The position numbers and the translations under genes are program-made. From the NCBI RefSeq assembly GCF_001861355.1, contig NZ_MASN01000030.1, positions 62,001 through 126,000 of the forward strand: a stretch of 64,000 bases of DNA. The letters are read 5' to 3'. This DNA is from Natrialba sp. SSL1. Lineage in GTDB: Archaea; Halobacteriota; Halobacteria; Halobacteriales; Natrialbaceae. Numbering within the stretch: the stretch's first letter is position 1; each line of letters begins with the position of its first letter. The notes below the pieces were generated by a model, which had not been told where the DNA came from, ran no database searches, and worked only from the letters and a program-made list of their open reading frames with translations. Below, piece after piece: positions 35,021 through 43,530 of the stretch.

Positions 35021-35716
35021 TCACTCTGCAGCCGTTCGCTCGTCGAGCACATCGAGTAGTTCCGAGAGGGACTCGAGTTCGTACGTCGCGTCGGCGGGGC
35101 GTTCCAGTCCGCGGTTGTGCTCGCGGCGGACGAACGCGGTGTCGAGACCGGCGGCGGTGCCGGCGGTAACGTCTTTTTCGAAATCGCCGACGTAGAGGCC
35201 TCGTCGGCCGTCCGTGGTGTCGTCGTGATCCAGATCGAGCGAGGCGAGTGCGTCCTCGATGTAGTACGGATCCGGCTTGCGCCGGTGGTAGCCCGCGAAC
35301 GTCGGGTCGCGTCCCCGAACGACATCGAAGGCAAAGTCGTAGTGGTTGGCGACGAACTCGGCGGTTTGGTGGCGGTTGTTGGTGACGAGTCCGATCGTCG
35401 TGCGCTCGGCGAGGTCGGCGAGCACGTCGGTGTCGTCGTAGCGGCCGCGCTCGCCGGTTCGGAGGCGCTCGTGTGTGCCCTCGGAGGCGTACCGTTCCTT
35501 TCGCTTCCAGAAGCGCTCGGGATCGATCTCGAGTTCGGCACAGCGACGCTCGACTGCGTCGGTGCCGTGTCGTCGGAGGTCGCGACGTTGGTCGGGTGTT
35601 GGCGAGACGCCGAAATCGGAGAGTGCGGCGTCGGCCGCGTCGGCGTACACCTGCGGTTCGGTGCGGGGACCCTCGAGAATGATCCCGTCCATGTCGAAGA
35701 GGATCGGTATCGTCAT
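35021..35716 (-). CDS. HAD superfamily phosphatase
   Basis: 231 residues, phosphoglycolate-phosphatase-like HAD fold. Motif I ILFDMDGIILEG near 5-16 with the nucleophilic Asp, motif II GLVTNNRH near 108-115, motif III Lys in RRKPDPYYIEDAL near 145, motif IV LYVGDFEKDVTAG near 174-186. Alpha-helical cap between motifs I and II. Substrate unknown. Single-gene unit. Confidence 0.9.
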   Translation of the reverse strand: MTIPILFDMDGIILEGPRTEPQVYADAADAALSDFGVSPTPDQRRDLRRHGTDAVERRCAELEIDPERFWKRKERYASEGTHERLRTGERGRYDDTDVLADLAERTTIGLVTNNRHQTAEFVANHYDFAFDVVRGRDPTFAGYHRRKPDPYYIEDALASLDLDHDDTTDGRRGLYVGDFEKDVTAGTAAGLDTAFVRREHNRGLERPADATYELESLSELLDVLDERTAAE

Positions 35717-35892
35717 TCGTTGGTTCGTAGTTGCGCAGAGAGGTGGATAAAGGAGGGGGCAGCGACTGCGGCGTTTGCTCGCTGTCGGTCGAACGAACAG
35801 TGTGGCAGACAGCTCAAAACAGGGGTGGAATCGGGTCCAGATCCGTCCGGACGTTCCGTGGTCCGGAGCCAGGATGATGCCGGAACCGAGTC

Positions 35893-36126
35893 TCAGCAGC
35901 TAACCTTCCAGGTGGTACTCGAGGAGTAGCCCCACTTTTCGATTTCGACGTCGTAGTCGCCCTCCTGGAGTGCGCTGATGTTCGAGCCGACCTCTTTCGC
36001 CGTCATCCCGAGTTCCTGCCCGATGAGCCGGGACTTGAAGTACGTCTTCGTTGCAGCGTGCTCCCGAAAGTACTGCAGGATCTGACGTTGTTTGCTCGTG
36101 AGGTCGGTGGCCATTGCGGTGCTCAT
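35893..36126 (-). CDS. DUF7123-type small winged-helix protein
   Basis: 77 residues, nearly all one winged-helix domain: MATDLTSKQRQILQYFREH, KTYFKSRLIGQELGMTAKEV, GSNISALQEGDYDVEIEKWGY. Resembles the haloarchaeal DUF7123 family, predicted DNA binding. Two starts (M1 or M5) are possible. No classical TATA box; a 20-base direct repeat lies upstream (36161 and 36241). Confidence 0.78.
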   Translation of the reverse strand: MSTAMATDLTSKQRQILQYFREHAATKTYFKSRLIGQELGMTAKEVGSNISALQEGDYDVEIEKWGYSSSTTWKVSC

Positions 36127-36160
36127 ACTAGCTGAAACGACGGGGTCACCCTTAGGGGGT

Positions 36161-36260
36161 TTGGTACGTGCGGTTAATAGGACGCCGTCTTGCGATTTTC
36201 AGGGGTAGTAATCGATGAATAATCGGCTGGAAAGGGAAAGTTGGTACGGCCAGTTAATGG
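36161..36260. repeat. 20-base direct repeat, 80-base spacing
   Basis: TTGGTACG followed by five variable bases and TTAAT occurs at 36161-36180 and again at 36241-36260, 16 of 20 bases identical, in the upstream region of the DUF7123 gene. Confidence 0.7.
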
Positions 36261-36353
36261 GTTCACGGGGGAGACTCTCACGGCGGGATGACTGTTAGAC
36301 TGGCCGCAGCCGACTTCTCCAGGAGCGTCCGGCAGGTTGCGGCACGTATCTGG

Positions 36354-36950
36354 CTATGGAGTGTCGTAGTACGAGGTAAGAAACGGACCGAACGCGCAGG
36401 CGACAGCCTCACTGAGTGCTCGCGTTCGGTCAGTGAGACCGTCCGTAAGCACGCCAGCAGCGCCCTCCGCCTCCGCGATACCGGTCGTGTCGAGGACGTC
36501 GTCCATCACCGGTCCGAGTTCCTCGCCGTTCTCGAGTCGGGCCGCAATTTCGTCCGGCAGGCGGAGCGTCGGGCCGCTGCCGACTTCGACACGAGTGCCG
36601 TCAGTGACGGCGGCCCACATGACCAGTGAGAGGCCGTCGACGCCGTCGAACCGTGCGACGCCGCCCTCGAGTCCGACGGCGTAGTCGGCCATCGTTGTAT
36701 CGTACGCTCGTCGGGCGCGATTTCGTGCCCCCGTAATCGTCTCTTCGACCGACCAGGGCTGTTCGGGAACGCCGGAGTCGACTGCGACGGGGGTGGCTGG
36801 TGGATCTAGCGCCGGGCAGTCGCAACTGCAGTCGGTCTCAGAGCCGTGGTCGCAGTCAGAATCAGCGTTACACGCACAGTTGTGGGACTCGAGTACACGT
36901 TCGACGGCGTCGACCTTGACCGGGTTCGTGCTGCCAACCGCAATCTCCAT
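36354..36950 (-). CDS. Inosine/xanthosine triphosphatase (YjjX/DUF84 family)
   Basis: House-cleaning NTPase that removes non-canonical ITP/XTP. 198 residues, above the usual 170-180. Family signatures: MEIAVGSTNPVKVDAVERVL, VDSGVPEQPWSVEETITGA and YAVGLEGGVAR. Between them, residues 24-45 form an insert with six cysteines (25, 27, 33, 41, 43, 45), very unusual in a cytoplasmic haloarchaeal protein; it could bind a metal or simply be a repeat-grown loop. Divergent from tfb. Confidence 0.88.
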   Translation of the reverse strand: MEIAVGSTNPVKVDAVERVLESHNCACNADSDCDHGSETDCSCDCPALDPPATPVAVDSGVPEQPWSVEETITGARNRARRAYDTTMADYAVGLEGGVARFDGVDGLSLVMWAAVTDGTRVEVGSGPTLRLPDEIAARLENGEELGPVMDDVLDTTGIAEAEGAAGVLTDGLTDRTRALSEAVACAFGPFLTSYYDTP

Positions 36951-37162
36951 GTTCGACGGTGAGCGCGGTTCACACTTGGATTCGCCGGTTCGGGGTCGCG
37001 GATTTTATCGTCATTGTTCATACCAGTTCCCACGAATTACGCGTTTTCGCGGGGTGTCGAAGGCGGATTCCGAAATCCTTAACCCGTGTGTCTCGGAACG
37101 AAGTAGGTAACGAATCCGTCCGGGCTTTTGCAGTCGTCTGTCCGGGCAGTATTTGCCATCGT

Positions 37163-38143
37163 ATGACCAACGCACCATCAAACACGAGAGTACGACGTAG
37201 CGAACAACGAACGGACGAAGAGGAGACGGAAAGCGAACAGAACGACCTCGCCTGTCCCGAGTGTGCGGGTAACCTCGTCGTCGACGACGAACACGGCGAA
37301 ACGGTCTGTGAGGACTGTGGCCTCGTCGTCGAGGAGGACTCCGTCGACCGCGGCCCCGAGTGGCGCGCGTTCGACGCCGCCGAGAAGAACGAAAAGTCCC
37401 GCGTCGGCGCGCCGACGACGAACACGATGCACGACAAGGGGCTGTCGACGAACATCGACTGGCGAAACAAGGACGCCTACGGCAACTCGCTTGGTTCCCG
37501 CCAGCGCGAGAAGATGCAGCGCCTGCGCAAGTGGAACGAGCGCTTCCGTACCCGTGACTCGAAGGAGCGCAACCTGAAGCAAGCCCTCGGTGAGATCGAC
37601 CGCATGGCCTCCGCGCTCGGCCTGCCAACCAACGTTCGTGAGACCGCATCTGTCATCTACCGACGCGCACTCGACGAGGATCTGCTCCCCGGACGCTCGA
37701 TCGAAGGTGTTTCCACTGCCTGTGTCTACGCTGCTGCCCGCCAGGCCGGCGTTCCCCGCTCGCTCGATGAGATTGCAGACGTCTCCCGTGTCGAGAAGAA
37801 CGAAATTGCACGCACCTACCGCTACGTCGTCCGCGAACTCGGTCTCGAAGTCCAGCCCGCAGACCCAGAGAGCTACGTGCCACGCTTTGCCTCCGGTCTC
37901 GATCTTTCCGACGAAGCCGAACACCGCGCCCGTGCACTCCTCCAGAACGCGAAGGAGAAGGGCGTCCACAGCGGCAAGTCGCCGGTCGGCCTCGCAGCCG
38001 CAGCCGTCTACGCCGCAGCCCTGCTGACCAACGAGAAGACGACCCAGGCCGCCGTTTCGGACGTCGCCGACATCTCCGAAGTGACGATCCGAAACCGCTA
38101 CCACGAACTCCTCGAAGCCGAGGAGACGCTCGGACTGGCCTGA
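37163..38143 (+). CDS. tfb: Transcription initiation factor TFB
   Basis: Archaeal TFIIB homologue that bridges TBP-DNA and RNA polymerase. 326 residues from ATG 37163. Zinc ribbon CPECAGNLVVDD with CEDCGLVV near 31-53, B-reader/linker (GAPTTNTMHDKGLSTNIDWR), then two cyclin folds (about 125-215 and 225-320) with the BRE-recognition helix near the C terminus (DISEVTIRNRYHELLEAEE). The frame is open about 68 codons upstream, but that part is not conserved sequence. Haloarchaea carry several TFBs; which one this is cannot be told. Confidence 0.95.
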   Translation: MTNAPSNTRVRRSEQRTDEEETESEQNDLACPECAGNLVVDDEHGETVCEDCGLVVEEDSVDRGPEWRAFDAAEKNEKSRVGAPTTNTMHDKGLSTNIDWRNKDAYGNSLGSRQREKMQRLRKWNERFRTRDSKERNLKQALGEIDRMASALGLPTNVRETASVIYRRALDEDLLPGRSIEGVSTACVYAAARQAGVPRSLDEIADVSRVEKNEIARTYRYVVRELGLEVQPADPESYVPRFASGLDLSDEAEHRARALLQNAKEKGVHSGKSPVGLAAAAVYAAALLTNEKTTQAAVSDVADISEVTIRNRYHELLEAEETLGLA

Positions 38144-38237
38144 ATTCGGCTTCTTTCGTTCTCGGCTTTATCTCGGCAGCGACACACTCTGCACCAACCG
38201 ACACCGTTTTTCGATCACTTCCCCACCACGCACACGA

Positions 38238-38966
38238 ATGGGTCTCGAGTTCGAGTCGTTCACGCTCGCCGCGTCGACAGCCGATCTCAGCGAGGAATCA
38301 GCCGCACGCAGCCACGCCGACGTGGTCGAGTTTCGGATGGACCTGGCCAGCGAGCCAGTCGCCGCACTCGAGTCGTACGACGCTGCGTACGAAGAGACGG
38401 TCGACGCACTGCCGGTGCTGGCGACGAACCGCGCTGACTGGGAAGGCGGCGAGGCAGTGGACGATGAGGAGCGTCTGCAGGCGCTTGAGGAGGTAACGAA
38501 ACTGGATGCGGTGCAGGCGATCGACATCGAACTCGCGTCGCTGCGCGATGGGACAGCCACAACGCTTCGCGAGACGGCTGCAGCGCGCGACGTGACTGTC
38601 GTGGCCTCCGCACACGATTTCGAGGAGACACCGAACGTCGCAGCGATGAGCGAAACACTCACCGATGCCTGTCGGTACGGCGATGTGGGCAAACTCGCCG
38701 TGACGGCAACGGACCGAAGCGATGCGCTGGCGCTGTTGACCGTTACACACCAACTCGCACGAGAGGGGGAACAACGAGAAGGAGGACACACCATCGCCAC
38801 GATGGCGATGGGCGCTGCCGGGAGCCACACGCGGGCCGTCGCGCCGGTATACGGTTCGCGAATCGGTTACGCACCGGTCGATCCGGCGAAGGCGACAGCG
38901 CCGGGCCAGTACGACCTCGAGACGCTCTCACAGCTGGTAACACAGCTAGAGTCGGCAGCCGACTGA
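38238..38966 (+). CDS. aroD: 3-dehydroquinate dehydratase, type I
   Basis: Schiff-base dehydratase of the shikimate pathway, 242 residues. Type I features: VVEFRMDLASEP near 32-43, catalytic His in VVASAHDFEETP near 121-132, Schiff-base Lys in VGKLAVTAT near 153-161, and AMGAAGSHTRAVAPVYGSRI near 194-213. Close to dehydroquinate synthase II (39569, opposite strand), the preceding enzyme of the pathway, with only a membrane protein gene between them. Confidence 0.94.
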   Translation: MGLEFESFTLAASTADLSEESAARSHADVVEFRMDLASEPVAALESYDAAYEETVDALPVLATNRADWEGGEAVDDEERLQALEEVTKLDAVQAIDIELASLRDGTATTLRETAAARDVTVVASAHDFEETPNVAAMSETLTDACRYGDVGKLAVTATDRSDALALLTVTHQLAREGEQREGGHTIATMAMGAAGSHTRAVAPVYGSRIGYAPVDPAKATAPGQYDLETLSQLVTQLESAAD

Positions 38967-39070
38967 GGTCGCCCCGTCTCACAGCGACCGGGACGGATAG
39001 CCGAGGGACTCGAGTGAACAGCAAACAGAATCGGAATGTTAAGGAGTCGCCTCTCATATCATTACACACG

Positions 39071-39514
39071 ATGACATGGCTTCGTGCCCTCGTTGCCGGC
39101 GGCATCTCTCTGTTCCTCCCCGGCGCCGGCCACGCACTGATCCGTGACTGGATTCGTGCGCTCGTTTTTGGCGGACTGTTCATTGGGGCAGCGGTGGTCT
39201 TTCTCCCGACCGGAGAGATCGCCGCGGCTGATTCGGTCTCCGATAGCATGACGGCGGTCGCCAACGAGACGGATACGATTACGCAGTTCCTCTTTTCCTT
39301 TATCGCTCTGTTTGCCGCGATCGACGCGACCTTTCGCGGACTCGGCTTCCCGCCGGGGTCGAACGCCAACGCGGACGGTGAGGGTGGACCGTCCTGTCCG
39401 GAGTGTGGCAAGGAACTGGACGAGGACCTGACGTTCTGTCACTGGTGTACGACGCGACTCGAACCAGTTGGGGATGCAGAGGCAGAAGCAGAGGCGGACG
39501 TGAACGCGAAGTAG
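39071..39514 (+). CDS. Membrane protein with C-terminal zinc ribbon
   Basis: 147 residues from ATG 39071. Two or three predicted membrane segments: about 5-20, 28-48 and 73-92; the short GAGHALIRDW motif after the first resembles small membrane families with an amphipathic turn. C-terminal zinc ribbon C-x2-C x14 C-x2-C (SCPECGKELDE and FCHWCTTRLE) on the cytoplasmic side, then an acidic tail. Family of unknown function common in haloarchaea. Confidence 0.8.
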   Translation: MTWLRALVAGGISLFLPGAGHALIRDWIRALVFGGLFIGAAVVFLPTGEIAAADSVSDSMTAVANETDTITQFLFSFIALFAAIDATFRGLGFPPGSNANADGEGGPSCPECGKELDEDLTFCHWCTTRLEPVGDAEAEAEADVNAK

Positions 39515-39568
39515 ATCACACAGCCCAGCAGTGAGCTGCCCGGTCAGTACAGCAGTTCCCCGAATTCG

Positions 39569-40846
39569 TTACTTCTCAATAATACTCTCCTCGACCGCTT
39601 CTCCGAAGTGACGCGCCGTATCCTCGTAGTACAGTAGGAGTTCGTCGCCCGCCGCGAGATCAGTGACGGCTTTCCGGCCGTCACCGGTTGCGACCTTGAT
39701 CGTCTCGGCGTTCTGGAGAAGTGTCTCGATGTGGTCGCCGTCGTCGGTTTCAAGGGCGACACGGAACATCGGCCGCTTCTCGATTTTGACCCGGCCGACG
39801 ATCGCTTCGCGCGTGTTACCGTTCGTATCGACGACCTGCACCTCGTCGCCGCTCTGGAGTTCCGAGAGGTACTTCGTTCCGCCCTCTGGCGTCCGCACGT
39901 AGGCGTGAACCGCACCCGCGTTGACCCGGAACGGGCGCGAGGCCACATATGGTGACTCGGCCGTCTCGGCGTGGACGAAGACGAGGCCGCGACTCATCGA
40001 CCCGACGAGCATTCCCTCATCGTGCTCGAGGAGGCTCCCGGTGTCGACACAGACCCGATCCGCGCTGCCGATCTGCTCGACATCGGTCACCTCGGCGTAC
40101 TGGAGGTCGAGCGACTCGCGTTCTGCCTCGTCGCGGACCTCGACCGTCCGTCTGATCTCGTCGGGGTTATCGGAGTCGAGAAGAACCGCGTCGGAGCCGA
40201 GTTCGAGCGTTTCGAAGGCGGTCTTGGCCTCCTCGGCGCTGGTGACGCCCGCGATGAGATCGGTCTCCTCACCGATGCGAGCGATCAGGTTCTCGAGTGG
40301 GATGATCGTCCAGTCCTCGCCGATGACGATGGTGTACTCGCCCTCCTCGGCTGCGGCTTCGGCGAACGCCTCGTACTCGGTGTCGAGGATGCGGACGTAC
40401 GCACCGCGCTCGATGCCCTCATCGCCGTCGCGACGCAGTGTCGAGAGGTCGGCTGAGCCGGAGAAGTCGTTCGGCAGGTCGATCGTGGCATCGCCCTCGC
40501 CGTCCTTGCCGACGATGACGGCGTCCGGCGTCCCGTTGTCAGTTTGGGAGTTTGAGGCAGCGACATCGACGTCGAGGGACTCAGCGTCGTCGACGTTGTC
40601 GATCTCCTCGAGTTCGTCGACGTCTGACTCACTGCTGTCCGCTTCGGCGTCGTCGACCAGCGTCACGTCGCCGTCAGTACGGAAGGCGGCAACGTTGATA
40701 TCGCCGAGTTCGCGTACGCGTTCGACGTCCTTCTCGTCGACCAGTACCCAGTCCGCGCCGGCCTCGAGTGCGGCCGTGATGCGCGCACGGCGGTCGTCCC
40801 AGTCACCGACGGTGTCGTCGGCTTTGATCCAGACGGATCGTGTCAT
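39569..40846 (-). CDS. 3-dehydroquinate synthase II
   Basis: Archaeal enzyme (MJ1249 type, often called aroB') that oxidatively deaminates and cyclises 2-amino-3,7-dideoxy-D-threo-hept-6-ulosonate to 3-dehydroquinate. 425 residues from the ATG complementary to 40844-40846; the upstream in-frame extension is not conserved. Conserved N terminus SVWIKADDTVGDWDDR and the C-terminal half (GSMSRGLVFVHAETAESPYV, RPFRVNAGAVHAYV, YLSELQSGDEV). An acidic insert near 66-100 makes it longer than methanogen homologues. Works with the ADH synthase at 46155. Confidence 0.92.
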   Translation of the reverse strand: MTRSVWIKADDTVGDWDDRRARITAALEAGADWVLVDEKDVERVRELGDINVAAFRTDGDVTLVDDAEADSSESDVDELEEIDNVDDAESLDVDVAASNSQTDNGTPDAVIVGKDGEGDATIDLPNDFSGSADLSTLRRDGDEGIERGAYVRILDTEYEAFAEAAAEEGEYTIVIGEDWTIIPLENLIARIGEETDLIAGVTSAEEAKTAFETLELGSDAVLLDSDNPDEIRRTVEVRDEAERESLDLQYAEVTDVEQIGSADRVCVDTGSLLEHDEGMLVGSMSRGLVFVHAETAESPYVASRPFRVNAGAVHAYVRTPEGGTKYLSELQSGDEVQVVDTNGNTREAIVGRVKIEKRPMFRVALETDDGDHIETLLQNAETIKVATGDGRKAVTDLAAGDELLLYYEDTARHFGEAVEESIIEK

Positions 40847-40982
40847 GACTCGACGGTCGGAGGGAACCGGCTTGAACGTGGCGGATCTGGCAGGCGATGT
40901 CGGTGAGCGACGTCTCGATTCGAGGGGAGACGAGCCATCGGAAGGGGCACTGTCGGCCCCGTCATCCAAAGGCAACAATGTC

Positions 40983-41036
40983 ATGAATAGTATGAATAGT
41001 AAGGATAGTATCGATAGTATCGATACCATCGTAGAA
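40983..41036 (+). repeat. 9-base tandem repeat upstream of a TATA box
   Basis: Units ATGAATAGT, ATGAATAGT, AAGGATAGT, ATCGATAGT, ATCGATACC and a weak ATCGTAGAA start at 40983 and every nine bases after. They end just before the TATA element at 41041. Confidence 0.85.
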
Positions 41037-41040
41037 GTAA

Positions 41041-41048
41041 CTAATATT
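41041..41048 (+). promoter_or_regulatory. TATA box of the gene at 41070
   Basis: CTAATATT centred about 26 bases before ATG 41070; supports that start rather than in-frame ATGs inside the repeat. Confidence 0.6.
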
Positions 41049-41069
41049 CTATCGCGAGACAGTTCAACT

Positions 41070-41744
41070 ATGGGTCAGCGCCAGTTCGAACCCGACGACG
41101 CAGACGCGACGACCGATTCAGCCGAGACGGACACCACGGATGCTGCAGACCCATCTAACTCCGTCAGTACGGTCGGTGAGGCCATCGACCGGCTGGACGC
41201 CGATGCACTCGGCCCGGTCGCCCACGCAGCGTTCGCCCACGCGGGCGAACTGGCAACACTCGAGTACGGCCGCCCCGCTGCCGTCCTGGGGGCGATCCGT
41301 CTCGCGAGTCGGCGCAGTCGGCACGCGACACTCGAGTGCGAGCGACTCGCGGCTGTGTACGACGCGGACTCCGACGCGGTGTCGGGAGCCGACGCAGCCA
41401 TTGCGAGTACGCTGACCCCACCCGCTGACGCATCGACGATTCGAACCCTCCGCCGGCGACTCATCGTTGTCGAGGAGTTGCTGGCCGCAGCGCGTGCTGC
41501 CGGATCGTCGTCGCCCGCCCGCCACCATACCCAGCGGTTTCGCCCGGCGGTTGCCGACGCAGCGCCCTGGCTGCTCGGCCGTGTGGAAGCTGCTGCAACC
41601 CACTGTGAAGATGCCACCCCGTTCGGACTCGACGAAGATGGCTTGCAGGCTCACGCCGACCGACTGCGTGGGGATCTCGAGTTCGCCCGACTCGGGACGA
41701 CGCTCGCAACGGTGGTTGCACGCCGCCGGATGCAGTGTAAGTAG
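41070..41744 (+). CDS. Haloarchaeal protein of unknown function, helical
   Basis: 224 residues, Ala-rich and predicted all-helical: IDRLDADALGPVAHAAFAHA, LATLEYGRPAAVLGAIRLAS, IRTLRRRLIVVEELLAAARA, VARRRMQCK end. I do not recognise the family. The first 35 residues are an acidic Asp/Thr-rich tail. No metal-binding or nucleotide motif. It ends five bases before the stop of the convergent CARF gene. Upstream is a 9-base tandem repeat. Confidence 0.72.
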   Translation: MGQRQFEPDDADATTDSAETDTTDAADPSNSVSTVGEAIDRLDADALGPVAHAAFAHAGELATLEYGRPAAVLGAIRLASRRSRHATLECERLAAVYDADSDAVSGADAAIASTLTPPADASTIRTLRRRLIVVEELLAAARAAGSSSPARHHTQRFRPAVADAAPWLLGRVEAAATHCEDATPFGLDEDGLQAHADRLRGDLEFARLGTTLATVVARRRMQCK

Positions 41745-41749
41745 CTGTT

Positions 41750-42667
41750 CTATTCGAGGTCTGAGAGTTTGTGCGTGAATGCCCGATACGCGTTTGCACC
41801 CTGTTCAGTGAGCGAGACGACTCTGCGGCGGCCGACGGATTCGATCGTGACGTAGCCGTCGGCTTCGAGCGGGTCCAACACGTGCGTATCGAGGACGCGA
41901 AACGCCCCTTTGTCCTCACCGGCTCGCTCGTCGGGCGACTGGCGGTCAGCCATGAACGAGAGGCCGCGGTCGCGGGCGAACTCGATGAGATCCTTCTTTT
42001 TCGGCGGTGCGGTCCGGTCGTCGTGGTAGCCGTCCCACGAGGCCGGATCGCGGAGGAATCCCATGATTGCGACCTGATCTGCCGTCGGGGAATCGATCGG
42101 GTACGTCGGCAGTCCGTCGACTTCGTCAATCCCGGTCGAGGAGGGCTCGCTCGTCCCGTCGTGGGCGTAAGACTCCGGTTCGACGTAGAACGCCCGTGCG
42201 TCGGTCGAGACGTCCATACAGGCCATCGTTGCCCCGATCGCGGCGATGGTCCCGCCGCCGGAGACGTTGACCGAGACGTCGTCGTCGGCGTGCTTCGAGG
42301 CGATCGTCGTCACGGCACCGAGGACGGCGTAGACATCCGTGAGGTCGCAGGACCACCTCTGGACGTCCGGCACGATTGACTCGAGTTCCTCGCGCAACTC
42401 GTCGTGATACGCGGCTGGTGGGCCGTTGCCGTCGGCGGCGCTCGCGGTGTCGGACGAATCGCTGGCGCCGGGGTTGGCGTGGGTTCCGGACGGCGTCGAG
42501 TCCGGGCCCGGAACCGGTGATCCACTCGTCTTGGCGTCCGTTTCGGAGTCTCCACCGTCGTGTTCGAGGAGATAGACGAGGTCGGCGCGCTGGCGCCGAA
42601 TCGGTTCGATGATCCGGTCGTACTCGTAGCCCAGCGGCACGATGTGTACTCGTTTGACGACGTCCAT
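41750..42667 (-). CDS. CARF-type ligand-sensing domain with winged helix (DUF6293, Csa3-like)
   Basis: 305 residues. N-terminal Rossmann-like CARF domain: VHIVPLGYEYDRIIEPIRR, then VYAVLGAVTTIASKHADDD and VSVNVSGGGTIAAIGATMAC, the Gly-rich loop expected to contact cyclic oligoadenylate or a similar ligand. An acidic Ser/Pro/Asp insert occupies about 41-85. The C terminus is a winged helix (LDPLEADGYVTIESVGRRRV, VSLTEQGANAYRAF). The arrangement resembles Csa3 regulators of CRISPR loci, but no cas gene or CRISPR array is in the window. Confidence 0.82.
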   Translation of the reverse strand: MDVVKRVHIVPLGYEYDRIIEPIRRQRADLVYLLEHDGGDSETDAKTSGSPVPGPDSTPSGTHANPGASDSSDTASAADGNGPPAAYHDELREELESIVPDVQRWSCDLTDVYAVLGAVTTIASKHADDDVSVNVSGGGTIAAIGATMACMDVSTDARAFYVEPESYAHDGTSEPSSTGIDEVDGLPTYPIDSPTADQVAIMGFLRDPASWDGYHDDRTAPPKKKDLIEFARDRGLSFMADRQSPDERAGEDKGAFRVLDTHVLDPLEADGYVTIESVGRRRVVSLTEQGANAYRAFTHKLSDLE

Positions 42668-42789
42668 ACCCGGACAACGATCGCCCCCGAAATAACACCT
42701 GTCGAATCAGTGGACACTCACGAGTCTCGACGCCGTCCACCAACCGTGCGACGAAACGTTCAGAACCATCGCGTTCGTACGACGACCCA

Positions 42790-43491
42790 ATGGCTGCCTA
42801 CGACGCGATCTATTTCGATCTCGACAGCACTCTCTGCGAACCCATCCAGGATCCGGACACCCTCCTCGCCGGGACGTTCGACGACGCCGGTATCGAGCCG
42901 TTCTGCACGCCGTCCGACCTGCGAGCCACGATTCCCGACCTCCCGACGGTCGAGACCGCCCGCGAGTTCTACGAAGTACTCTTCTCGACCGTCGCTACAC
43001 AGGCCGACCCACACGTCCAGGACCAGCTCGGCTCCGACGGCGCAGCGGAACTCGCCGCGGCCTACCTCGAGCGCGAGGACCCGACCGCCGTCGAGTTTCG
43101 TCCCGGCGCGAAGGCTGCACTCGAGTCCGCCCGCGAGCAGGGACCGGTTGGTCTGATCACGAACGGCGGCCGCGAGACCCAGACACAGAAGCTCCGTGCG
43201 CTCGACATCGAGGACGCGTTCGACGTTCGCGTCTTCACGGATCCACAAGCGGGTATCTTCCCGAAACCCGACACCGCACCGTTCGAGTACGCACTGCAGG
43301 CACTCGAGGCGACGCCGGAGACGGCGGTCCACATCGGGGACTCGTTGCACGCGGACGTGGGCGGCGCGAACGCGATGGGACTCGACTCGGCCTGGATCGA
43401 ACTCGAGAATCAGGTCCAACACGGCGATCCGACGGTGCACCAGCCGACGTACGAGCTCGGGACGCTGGAGTCGTTCGAGACGATTCTCTAG
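42790..43491 (+). CDS. HAD superfamily hydrolase
   Basis: 233 residues. Motif I AIYFDLDSTLCEP near 6-18 (Asp nucleophile and acid-base), motif II GLITNGGRETQ near 119-129, motif III Lys in IFPKPDTAPFEYAL near 157, motif IV VHIGDSLHADVGGANAMG near 180-197. Cap domain with an Ala/Glu helix bundle. Similar to haloacid dehalogenase/phosphatase types from haloarchaea; substrate unknown. Divergent from the CARF gene with 122 bases between. Confidence 0.9.
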   Translation: MAAYDAIYFDLDSTLCEPIQDPDTLLAGTFDDAGIEPFCTPSDLRATIPDLPTVETAREFYEVLFSTVATQADPHVQDQLGSDGAAELAAAYLEREDPTAVEFRPGAKAALESAREQGPVGLITNGGRETQTQKLRALDIEDAFDVRVFTDPQAGIFPKPDTAPFEYALQALEATPETAVHIGDSLHADVGGANAMGLDSAWIELENQVQHGDPTVHQPTYELGTLESFETIL

Positions 43492-43530
43492 GCAGGGCGT
43501 TTCGGCGGGTCGCGTAGTCTGCGGACGGGC

